DNA from: Gymnogyps californianus
Taxonomy: Eukaryota; Chordata; Aves; Accipitriformes; Cathartidae
Reading direction: 5' to 3'
DNA length: 64,000 bases
Assembly (NCBI RefSeq): GCF_018139145.2
Contig: NC_059486.1
Span: 9,796,001-9,860,000, forward strand
Positions 1-11,700 of this stretch are shown here, in pieces. Within the stretch, counting starts at the first letter, position 1. Each line of letters opens with the position of its first letter. A program made the position numbers and the translations under genes. The notes under the pieces are model-generated. The model did no database searches. It was not told where the DNA came from and saw only the letters and a program-made list of their open reading frames with translations.

Positions 1-3000
1 CCACAGGACTCTACCTTCTGTCAAGCCTGTACCAAATTGACCAATTGTCAAACTGACTTTGTCAACGCCTCAAGTCTTCAGCACCTCCCATCATTTCTCT
101 TGCAGTCCTCTTTTAACCTCACAACGTGAAATCTGAGTTTCCAGATGCTTGCTGGAAGATTGGTTGGAGGAAAGGGGGGAGAGGGGAGGAAGCTGAACTA
201 CCTGCAATTTGAGAGACTCAAGCTACAGCTGCATCCAGCACAGGCCACCTTCCCCGGGAGGGGCTCAAGGCACGGGGCAGTCCAGCAGCCTTGGCTCATG
301 TGGCTCCCCTGGTTCAAGCGTTCACCAGACCCCAGGACTGGCCACCCCCGGCTCTTACAGCCATTCTCACTGCCAAGCTCAGCTGAGCGTTTTGAAAGTC
401 CCCTTGTTTGTCCAAAAAGCAATTTTCTGCGATACTTCAAGAAGGCGTTTGTTGCATTTCCTTGCATGAAAAGTACTGCTTTAAACAGGCTTTGTTTTCC
501 AACCTCTGCATTTAAAAGCAGCACACGTTAAGTCATCCACTTTTACACCTGTTTCAGGTGAAGTAGGAAACCAGTCTGTGGTTAAAAGCACTAGCCCAGG
601 GAAGCAGCGCAAGAAGAAAACCCCAGGCATCGTCACAAGCTTTGCATGTGACAAAGCGCTGGGGGGAAACGTTCAGAAGCATTCAAAGCCCACCAGCTCC
701 TGCTGTCCTTAGCAGGAACAGTGGAAAGCCAAGGTTTATGAAGGACACCCAGGCCTTTCACTTCTCCAGGAACCCCAGCCACAGATGTACCAGAAGACGC
801 AAGGACACACCAGAAGCGCGGTGCAGCTGCTCAGGGAACGACTGCGGGGCAGCAGGCCAGGGAGCTCACTACAGGGCAACTGCTGGGCACGGAGGAAGTG
901 TCTGAAGTGGTTTTTGCAGCCCACACTGAGTTCATCACTGCCACAGCAACATTTTTCATAGACACTTCTTGTCTAAACGTGCTGTGATCATTGCAGCTCA
1001 GTAACTCTACACATTAATACGTATAGTGCCAGAAGGGTTTGGGGAAGCTTAGTATATTATTACCTATATAGAAAATGAAGAGGAAGTTTAGCTTACACAA
1101 ACTAAGTCCCAAAGACACTTGTAATAAGTTATTAGCCAATAGCTAATGTGCACTGTTTTTCCACTGTATGTGATTTAAAGACTCTGCAAACAAACATCAA
1201 GTCATTGATTTTTGGCAGCCAGTGTGTACAGTGACTAGGGTTAAATAAGGACCTACACAGGCAAGGGAGATGCTCTGCTCGACTTGCCCAGCAACAAAGT
1301 GACCTTGGTGGCTGGCGGTTTTATCCTACCAACACAGGGTGAAGAGATAAGAGGGCAATGCCTGAAAGGCTTCTAGGAGAGAAGTAGGTGGCTGCCCCAG
1401 CCATTTACTGGCAACAGCACCCTCTGAACATTCAAGCCTTGCTAGGAAGCACTCTCCACCCTGCTGCATGCGCACCCACCGCAGCAGAGCAACATCTAGC
1501 AAGTGTATTTTCAGATCGCAGACGCCTGTGGCAGGGATGACACGTCTTCCACATTTGCAACTTCAGCATTTCAAGACCCACTTACCAGAAGGAGATTTGT
1601 AGGAATTTTGCCAATAAAACTAAATATTTATTTCAGGAAGGGCCCCAGAAACAAGCTCTTGTTTGAAAAAGGCTTCAGCCAGTAGCTTACTGTGGTCAGA
1701 TACAACTGTCTAAAGAGACTTCTGGTTTCTCAAATGGGCTGATGGACTTCTCTCAAGCTGATTCAGCAGCAGAAACTTTTTCCATTTTTATCCTTTCACA
1801 GTATTTACGATTTGTTCATTAACAAAACAAGGAAAAAATACTGCAAGCCAAATTTTGCAGGCTATCAGTCTCTCTGAAAAGAAACAAAATGCCCAACCCA
1901 TTCATTTCCACATCAGTAAAAAGAATAACATTAGTTTGTTGTATTTCTGCAGAAGCTTATGTCCAAGAAGCGCTACAGATAATTTACTCTGGACCTCTTA
2001 CTCACATGTGCCAGTCTGTTCAGCCAAGGCTAATCCTGACACTAAACAAGCTTGACAAAGGGAACAGCATAGAGGCAACCCTCTAACTTATCCTCTCATC
2101 ACAAAGTGCAGCAGTACCCTGACCATGCTCCACAACAGCACCAAAAGGCCTCTGCCAAAGACATCAAGCTGATAATTAATCAGTCTGGATCATTGCCTGA
2201 CTCGTAGCTCTTGCAGCGGAGGCCCCAACGATGAAGTTACAATTTAATTGAGTGTAAAAATAGGCAACAGCCTCTACTGTCTACAAATAACACACATCTG
2301 CTGACAGAGGACAAAGAAATGAAGAAACTTCATTTGGCAGTACAGCATAAACCACCCCAGGACAGTACTGTGTTAAAATGCCTCACTGGGACACTAGGAG
2401 GGAGGGCGTTAAGGACATGAAGACCCAGCAGTCCTGTCTCCTTTTAAATTTTCTCTCCACCCATACTGGAAGGTGGCATGATCCTCTTCTTGGAAAGTGT
2501 GTGTTTAGGTGTGTCCAAAGGGAAATGTCTGGGTGTACCCACAGTTAGTCATCCTCCTACCACAGCTTAAAAAGTCTGCAAGAGGAAACTTCTGTAGAGA
2601 AATCCTCCTCTGCACTCTACCCCAGCGCCTAGCCTGCCACCAAGTTTAGAAAGACATTTAGGAAAGGAAAAAACTTGAAGTTTAATGACACAACACTCCA
2701 AAACTCTCTCAGCAGTGCGGTGTTCTCACCAATCTGTGTGGGACCAGTGTTGTAATAGACACTGGGGTAAAACCAGCAAAGAATGGCTTCCACCTCACAC
2801 AAATCCTCTTTTCTAGGAAGACTGGGGGATGCAGGAGGAACACGGAGATGAACGTAGTTCCACTGTTACGCCCATGTGCTGAGCACCATGTGGCTGACAA
2901 GGCTCCTACTGCCTACAGGAGAGGAGCCATATGGACTCAAGTCCTCAAAACTGGTTTTGTTACTCTCCTGAAGAGCGGCATACCACCACCTGTTTGTTGG

Positions 3001-6000
3001 CCTCCCCTCCGATGGCAAAGGTTCCCGTTTTGTACCTCTCAGAAGATATCTACCACGTGCTGCTCAACACTGCCTCTCAAACAGCACCCAGAGCAGCTGC
3101 CAAGCAAAGATAATTGCCGCACACAGATCTCTGTAAACGGGGCTAGGACTCATCAATTGTACCAACACAACAGAAGCATAAAATAAAGGTAAGGGTCTGA
3201 CAGTGGAGGATAAACTCGACACCAACTGAAAGCTAAGCTTTTCTGCTCTGGTTTGTTTTGGGTTTTTTTTAATGCTACTTCCCCCACTCGCTGTAGCAGA
3301 ACCACACCACACCGCATCCTCCTGTTTTGCCAGTAGGATCTCATGGGGCCAGCGCCCTTTCGGCCTATGGTCTCTAGTCATCACTCTTCTGACAGTGGCA
3401 CTGGAGTCACGAACATGGGCTGTAACGAACACAATTTTGCTTTACAGAAACCAGTTCCTAGGCCAACGGCACCTGGAAAGCTTCTAGCTAAGGCAGGGGC
3501 TCCCAAGCCAGCTGGGCTCGGGAAACAGAACCCACTGTTCTCAAGAGAGGGAAGAAACTTTCCAAACAGTAAGATCTCTTGGTATTACTTCACTCTGGCT
3601 CACAGCTTGGCTTGAGCAGGCTAACCTCTAAAGAGGGAAAGGAAAACTGTCGTGCTATGCAAGGATTATCTCTTGACGCAACTATTTGAACGGAAGCAAG
3701 ATAAAAGACAATACTAACATCAGTCTGAATTGTGGGAGCACCTACCAATGCTCACCCTTTGGAAAATAGATCTAAAGCAAATAGCTAGAAGATATTCACA
3801 TGCCTTTTGACCTCATGCAGAAAGAAAAACATGTCTCAGAGCCTATTGTGTTTCCTCTGTTCTCTGGCCCTGGTCGTTCTCTTCACTCCTTCTGAACCTT
3901 ACCAATAAGGAACTCAGGAACATTTCAAGCAGGTTTCCAATTCAGGAGACAACAATTAACTCGGATGAAGGAAGAAAAGGAGGAAAGAAGAGGAAAGTAC
4001 TCATTCACTGCAGTATAATCTCTCTGCACAGACATACAATACCACAAAATGTTTCTCAAACTCAGACACAGCTTCGCAGCCAGACAAAAGTACATTTTAG
4101 GACAGACTTTTGGGATTCAAGTCCTGCAGCCAGTGAGGTTCTGCACCAAGAGAGTTAGCACGTTAAAAGGAACCAGCAGCCACTTTCCTCTTGTGTATGG
4201 GCTACACTGGAAGTGACAAATCTTGGGCTACAGTAGCAGTCACACATAAGCATGGTCCAGGAGATGATATGCAAGCAACAAATACCATCATCCAACAGCC
4301 TACTCAATACCTTTGCCCGTTTTGGCACCTCCAGGTCCAGCAATAAAACCTGCTGCTACTAACTGGAAAGCGTTATTACTATGGTCAGCAGATCTTTGAC
4401 TTACCAAAAGAATGAGGGCTTCTAATTTCCTCATATAGATCCCAGGGAATAAGCATAAGAAGCAAGACCCAGAGAGGCCCACAGACTTCTGCATTGGCTC
4501 TTGACTGCATTCTGCTTCCTACAGACCTGTGAGCTTGCTCCCGGATGCAGAGCACCAGTGTAGGCACAGGGCAAGCAGAAGGGAGGCCCTGCAGCACAAG
4601 AGTGGCTTATGGCCAGCCTTGCAGCAGGCAGATTTCTGTAGGACCAGAAGAACAATGATGCCAAGGGCCAGTGTTACCCCATTCCGGGCACTACGGTATT
4701 CTCTGCTTATAAAACAGATGAGTTGTTTCAGGCCAGGTTTTACTTCAGGGCAGATTAAAAACAGCAGGAAAGCTATCCTCTGGTTCTACACAGGCTTCAG
4801 GAAGGGAGGGAAAGTATTTCCCATCCCCCTGGCAACAGTCCTAAAGTCTGACTGCATGACATTAAAAACCAAACAAGACAACGTCATGTCCATGGAGCTA
4901 CTGTTTGCCAGGCAGCTAATACCACCACAGGCAAATGGTAGGACAGCTGGTAAGACAGCTCGATCTTCAAGTGACCTGAAGAAACTTCACTATCTCTTCC
5001 ACTGGACATGAGCTTTCTGCAGCTTCCTTCAAACCAGCCCCAGCTCTCTTCTCCTCTCCACCTCTACCTCCAGGCGGTGGCAGGCTGCAGTACTGTCACA
5101 GCCCCACTGACTGGGCAGTCTGCTGTTGGCTTCACACAAGTTCACTGGAGGCCTTGATCAAAGCCCTGAGATTTAACGCACTTGCTGAATGACTGATGGC
5201 TACAGCGCTTGCAGAGAGCTCAAACAGGAAAACATGACTCTCCTTTGGAGGCAGACCGGGCCTCTGCAGAGCAACGCGCTACTGCAAGTCAAAGCTGAGA
5301 GCTGCATCTGAGCCTAACCACAGAAACCAAAATAAAGGATTAATGTCATAATAAGAGTATAGAGACAAAGTGGCAGGTCCCACAAGTCACAGAGCTTCAA
5401 GGCGAGACCAAAACCATGCATCAGAGCAAACTGAAGACTCATGCTGCTGCGACACTGAAAAGCAATCACTTCTTATAGCAGTCATGTTCGTCTGGGTGTA
5501 ATGCTGCACCACCTACACCAGCCTGTGCCCCGAGCTGGCCAGCTCTTTGGGAGGCATTACTGCCTGAGAGCATGCAGCACAGGTCACATCTGTATGCAGC
5601 AGCTGCAGCAGCCCAGCAAGGATAAGAGATTGCGGAGGGAAAAAGCAGCAGAATCCTGAAAAGTTTGGACTTTCTGACATGGTGCAGAAAGAATAGTTAC
5701 CCCTTTGCCAACAGACAGAGTAAGACCTAGAAGCTTCTTTAAACAAAAGCAAGCTCCTTTTTGCAAACAGCAATGCATTATGTTAATGCTATCAAGAGAG
5801 GAGACTTCAGAATTCTAAAAACAATGATAAAAACATTGAAGATCCAATTTGCTTTTCTATATTTATTCCTTATCTCCTTTCTGTATCAATCACAGTCATA
5901 TTATAAAAATGAACATTTAAGGTTGAATTCCCCATTACCTTAAGCTCAGTCACATGTACTGGAATGAAATCCTTGCATACCATAAAGTTGTATTTTATGA

Positions 6001-6221
6001 GCCTGCCCAAAGAGCAGGAGGAGCGGGGGGAGTGCTGTGGGTCGAGGGAGACAATAAGGCAGGCTACAAGAGCCAACATTTCAGTTTTAATCACACACTC
6101 ACTGAGACATATTCACTTACTGAGATATGTGCAAATAGAAGCAAAGTGACTCAGACCAGAAATTTGATTTTAGAACCAATTAATGTAGTTCTACTAAAGT
6201 TGGGAACAACTTGTTTTTTTA

Positions 6222-6226
6222 ACGGT
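6222..6226 (+). repeat. 5' target-site duplication of the solo LTR (ACGGT)
   Basis: ACGGT directly precedes the LTR TG end. The copy after the CA end (6824-6828) reads ATGGT. The single C-to-T difference is at a CpG and fits deamination after insertion. Confidence 0.75.
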
Positions 6227-6823
6227 TGTCCTGGTTTCAGCTGGGATAGAGTTAATTTTCTTCCTAATAGCTGGTACAGTGCTGTGTTTTGGATTTAGTG
6301 TGAGAATAATGTTGATAACACACTGATGTTTTAGTTGTTGCTAAGTAGCGCTTATCCTAAATCAAGGACTTTTCAGTTTCCCATGCTCTGCCAGCAAGCA
6401 GGTGTGCAAGAAGCTGGGAGGGAGCACAGCCGGGGCAGCTGACCTGAACTAGCCAAAGGGATATTCCATACCATAGAATGTCATGCTCAGTATATAAACT
6501 GGGGGGGGGGGGGGGGGGAGGTGGCCGGGAGGGGCGGATCACTGCTTCAGCATCGGTCAGCAGGTGGTGAGCAACTGCATTGTCCATCAGTTGTCTTTTC
6601 TTGGGTTTCTCTTTGTTTTGTTATATTCCTTTTCATTACAATTATTATATTATTGTTATTCTTAGTCAGTAGTATATTTTATTTTACTTTAGTTATTAAT
6701 CTGTTCTTATCTCAATCTATGAGTTTTACCTTTTTTTTTTCTCCTCCTCCCCATCCCACCGGGAGGGGGGAGGGGGAAGCGGCTGCGTGGTGCTTAGTTG
6801 CTGGCTAGGGTTAAACCACGACA
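6227..6823 (+). mobile_element. Solo LTR of an ERVL-like avian endogenous retrovirus
   Basis: The 597-bp element begins TGTCCTGGTTTCAGC and ends TTAAACCACGACA, so it has the TG...CA LTR ends. It has a TATA-type sequence (TATATAAA, about 6491-6498) followed at once by an 18-G run. It is flanked by a 5-bp near-perfect target duplication. No gag, pol or env sequence and no second LTR are present, so this is the product of LTR-LTR recombination. The start and end match an LTR family widespread in bird genomes, from memory. It sits antisense to ULK1 inside intron 3. There is no coding capacity. Confidence 0.92.
6501..6518 (+). repeat. G18 homopolymer inside the LTR
   Basis: Eighteen consecutive G follow the TATA-like box by a few bases, with more G-rich sequence after it. 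It can form G-quadruplex and is probably length-variable. Confidence 0.9.
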
Positions 6824-6828
6824 ATGGT
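6824..6828 (+). repeat. 3' target-site duplication of the solo LTR (ATGGT)
   Basis: This is the partner of ACGGT at 6222-6226. A 5-bp duplication is typical of the ERVL class. Confidence 0.75.
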
Positions 6829-8099
6829 ATATCCCAAACACAATCTGATACCCTGCAGGAGATTTTTTTTTTTTTTTTTTTTTAAGCCATGCTGGAAATT
6901 AGAGGCCCAGCCTCCACGGGGTTTTCTATGGCAGCTGCATGACTGACTGGCCTTTGCAAGTCTTTTACATCCATTTATTTCATACTTCATTTACCAGATT
7001 TGAGAAAACACACAGCACAAAGGTGTTATAACAAGGAGTTTAGAGGAAAAAAAAAAGCATGCGTTTTCTTTCAAATAAAAATGGTCTTAAGAGGGAAGAA
7101 AATCCAATTACTGGAAGCCAGAGTAACATGGGCTTGAATCTGCAGTATTTAAAAAACAAAGAGAACTGAGTATGTTTTAACGTATTTAACATGCTGGCTA
7201 CAATTGCCAGCTAAATGAAAAAAATATATCAGTCAAACACAAATGAAGAAGCCTCCAGAAAGAAAGCAGCCCAACTGCCCAGCTGTGCGCACAGTGACAT
7301 TAAGCAGCACACACATACAGGAAACATACAGCCTATGTGCTCCAAACCCATGCGGCAGCCCGGTGGGGCTGTGTCTCAGCCCTGCCTCACACCACCTCAC
7401 CCTCCGCTGCCATCCGTGGGGTTTCCCATCACACCAGCAGCTCTCACACTCTGGGCCACCAGCGTGCACCGAGCCGGCTGGGAGGCCTTCCCTTCCTGCA
7501 GATGTAAGACGCTTTGCTAAATAGGATCTCTAATGACTTAAAATTCTGCATCTTTCATTCCCCCCCACCGGAACCACACTGTCTGGTTGATCTCTAGTAT
7601 GCCAGCTCAGCTGACCTAATTCCTCCTGTTATTGTGATGCTAGGAGACAAGCCAGGTGCTCCTGCAGCCAGACAGAACATCATTGCCCTAAGCAACCAAT
7701 GATGCAGAATTTGATTCATTTCTATCAGCACCCCTTGAAACAACCTTGCTTAATAAACAAATGCAGCTTTGAGATCCTCACTTCGCATTTTGAGAGCATC
7801 TCTTTATGTTTGTGGTGATATTTAAGGCCTGCACATCATAAAGCAGGAGCCATCACACAGTTAAAGCACCTCTTTGCTATATACTAAGCACAAAAGAAGT
7901 TCGAAAGCTGTTGGCAGGGCTCTTCCCTGGATTCTGCTGTGGACATTCATTATTAAATTTCTCAGAGAGGAACCATAACATCTGAGGACAACTAAGATGG
8001 CTTCTCTTAAGCAAAGTATGTTTAGGTCTGTACCTGAGAAACATTGCCTTGGAAGACCACACCACTCATTCACTTTCCGTCAAGTTTGCCATTTAGTGT

Positions 8100-8240
8100 T
8101 GCTACATGAACATGAGTAACAGCAGAAAAACAACACCCAAACACCAACACGAAACCCAACCCAAAAACGCAGCCAACCAACAGAAAACAACAAGCAAAAA
8201 AGTACATACTTATTTTGAAAACCAAACCAAACCAAACACC
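8100..8240. repeat. A/C-rich low-complexity tract
   Basis: The plus strand is almost only A and C, with degenerate AACC and CCAAA units, including AACCAAACCAAACCAAACACC-like repeats near 8219-8238. It has no coding signal. Confidence 0.6.
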
Positions 8241-8695
8241 TCTCCTTGACTTTGCAGATCAAAGAGTACCACCTCTGCTGACCACCCCTGTGCTTAGCTT
8301 CTCATTTCCCACTGTATCTCGCTGCGTGCCATGTGATGAAGGCAGTCTGCCTCATGGAAGACACACGTCCGCTTCAGAGGACCAGAGCTTCGCTAGGAGT
8401 TTCTCCAAAGCAAACCAGAGCCATCCAGCTCAGATTCCTACCACCAACACCAACCCTATGTTTGCTGTTTGCTAGTCTGCCTGTCGTGCAAAAGCTTTTC
8501 AGTTGGTATCAACCAATGGGAAGGCAGGGGGTGCAGGAAAGGGAAAGTAAAAAGGAAGACACATGAAAGTGAACTGTATCCTCAATTCTCTACACATGCT
8601 TGAGCATTAAGATGAGCTTTTGAAACACACAGTTTTATTGCAGTTTAGGGTCAATTCCAGTCTGGCCACTAAATTAAATCTTTTAATTGGGCTCT

Positions 8696-8731
8696 GGTTT
8701 GGACCTATAAATCGGTTTGGACCTATAAATA
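8696..8731. repeat. 18-bp tandem duplication (two copies)
   Basis: GGTTTGGACCTATAAATC (8696-8713) is followed directly by GGTTTGGACCTATAAATA (8714-8731), differing only in the last base. Confidence 0.85.
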
Positions 8732-11700
8732 ACTGAAAGAAATTCAAACAGTGGTTCTCCATATGAATTCAATCCCACCCAGCCACTGTTTAGGAGGCAC
8801 TTCTTCCCATCCATCTTCCAAATCTCCACCTCCTTGCTTTGCTCACTCCAACCAAATGCATTCAATCATCACAAGGATTTAAACAGTGGATATTTTCATA
8901 ACGGAAGCACTGATGGAGCTTCAAGAAGAGCAGTATGAATAGCACCTCAGCCATTACCAGAGCTTTGCTGTCAAACTGCGAACACAACAGCGTACCAGTT
9001 TCTGATTACTCCTGGGAAACATTCCTTAATCTGTCATTATAGTCTGAGTAATGCTACCTTCCACAGCAGCTTTAGAGGCTATTAATTTCCACGTCACCGG
9101 CTCTTCCATGACATCTTAATCATGTGAGAGGAACACAGGTATGTGCTTTACACATAGGATGAGTAAAACAGTGATCATAATTTCAGAAATGCAACAAGAC
9201 CACTCCCTCTAAAAAAAGCCCATGACTCCTCTGAGGTCTATATTTAGTGGTCAATATTTGCTAGATGTTTCTGTGACCTGCACAGTGGGGTACTCAGCTA
9301 GTGAAGCCAACATTAAATCAAAGTTCAAGACTATAAAATTCTCTACTCTCCATAAACATAGCCATTTTGGTCCCCTAAACTCTCAAGCCTCATCCTACAA
9401 AACTACTGGCAGAGGGTAATTGGGTTTTTGTCCTTTCCCCCTTTAGCTCTAAATTAAGCCAGACCCAATCTTCATTAACAGAGTGATTCCCCTCAACAGA
9501 TGAGAGGATGCTGACGGAGCAGGATAGCAGACACCCCATTCTTGTACGCAGCACAAACAGAAAGAGGATTGCTTGGCAGTTCAGAGAAGTCTGCACTTTA
9601 CACCCACTCACCAGGCAACTTGCCAGCTTTGCTCGAGGATGGAATTAAAACAGGATTTAACCAGGCAAGCAGCCTGACCTCAGGAGTGTGATCTCCCAGA
9701 CACAGAGTGCCTCCTTAGTCATTCCAAGTGTCACAGCAGAGCCCTGTCTCCCAAGACGGGGCACCCGAACAGCAGTGCCTGAGGAACAGAAGATCCTGCA
9801 TTAGGTGGCACGAGAGGTGGCAAGGCAAGGAGGTGACACTGCAGCAACACTGATTCATCCGACATCACACTCATCAGCGAAGCACTGCAGCAGAAGCGAG
9901 CGGTGCTGGAGGGCACGCCAAAGGACACTGCCATACACGGAGCTCCCGAGGTCCCGGGGGACAGCAGGAGGCACGTACACAAGATGTGGACTAGCAGCTA
10001 AAGGCTCCGTGTCGGAAAAGGGTGATGGCGCAGACAGCACAACGGAACATCACAGCTCAACAGCCGTGGTCCTACTGATCACAAGGACTTTCTATACAGC
10101 AACAATAGAACAAGCCTGTTATTACTTGGCTCTCAAGACCAGCCTAGGGTGACTGATCATTAAGCTGGGACGTGTTTGTTCTGCCACCCATGCCTTAATC
10201 CATGTGTACAAGAAAAGCTGCACTGCAAGGACTCCATGTTCTTTGTCTCCAGGAACTCCAGGTGATACAGTCACCCCAGCAGAAATATTTTTGATGAGAC
10301 TGTACTGCACGAGTGAGTTAAGCATTACTCTCAGCTCATCCCGAGCTGGTGAGTACAATAAGCCAACCTGACACAAAATTATGGAAAGCAGACCCTGAGG
10401 TAACCTAGGCTGAACCAGAAACTCAGCAGCACAGTGCCCTGCGTGACATTAACAGCTATGTTTCTACAACCAGTCCATCCCACCTGTGCAAAAATTAGAA
10501 AAAAACACCAAACAAAAACCACCTGATACCCACACAAGCACAGTCATAGCTAGGCTGCTTTAAGAAGCAAGCTCAGATCACAGCATACAACTAGGGAAAA
10601 TGAGCCAGTAAAATAATCCTTCTTCCTATTTCATGCAGGAAAATGCTTTCTAATATCCAAAGCATGATTTACATCCAGGAATAGCAGATTTTCTGCCCTA
10701 GGACCAACACAGCCACATGTGAGATCTTCAGTTGACATGTATTCAACCAACCTTCCTGGGGCAGCTGGCACAGCACAGGGAAGAAAACATACCCAGGACC
10801 TTCCATTGCCCCAAAGATCTTAGTTACATGTAAGAACCTACTTCTTACTAGTGCTGGAAGAAGCTGTCTAGTGCATAGTGCTCCCAGGATCTGACAAGTT
10901 GAAGAGTTACGTTCCTACCCTTGAATCCCCTTAGCTAATTGAGCAGTCTCTGATCACAGATTCGGATTCAATGTTCTCAGTCATGAAAGAAACCCAAGTA
11001 AGTCCCATACACCAGACCACATGCTGCTAAGCTTTCAGCGTCAACATGCGTGAAGAGTTGAGCTTATCCTCAGAGTTCTGGAAATCCGTTTTCCAAGAAA
11101 TCTCATTTCCAGACCAAGTCCTCATCCGGTGGAAACCACCACTTGTATCCTTGTTGACACTAATTTCCACCTTAAGGAACAAGAGCTCATTTGGCTGTCT
11201 TCAAACAGTAAAAAGACTTCTGGTATCCAGATGTCCCTCTAGACTGCTGTACTCCCCTCGACTGCTGCAGTCTGGAGACCCCCGACTCCAGCTCCTCTGC
11301 AAGTCAGCTGAGTCGTCAGGGATTGTTCAGTAGCAACTAATGCACTCCACATATGGTGGAATACGGTTTTTACTTTATGCCAAACATCTCCTGTGCCTGG
11401 GAAAAATCCGCACCACGACTCCATACAGACACTAAATAGACAGTACTTTTAGAAACACAATACAGTATGATTTATCCTCTTTTTGAGCAAAGGTTCTCGC
11501 ATTAGGCTCCTAGACTATTCACAGCACCTCTCATTAATACATGAGCACATAATAATGGGAATATGCATATTTCATTTTGTGAGCCATTCTCATGTAATGA
11601 TGCTGCTCTTAGGACTCCAGTGAGGGGATCTATAAAAGTCCAGACACTGCACTTTTATGCATTAAACATTCACCAGTATCATTTATTCCTAGGAAGTTTC

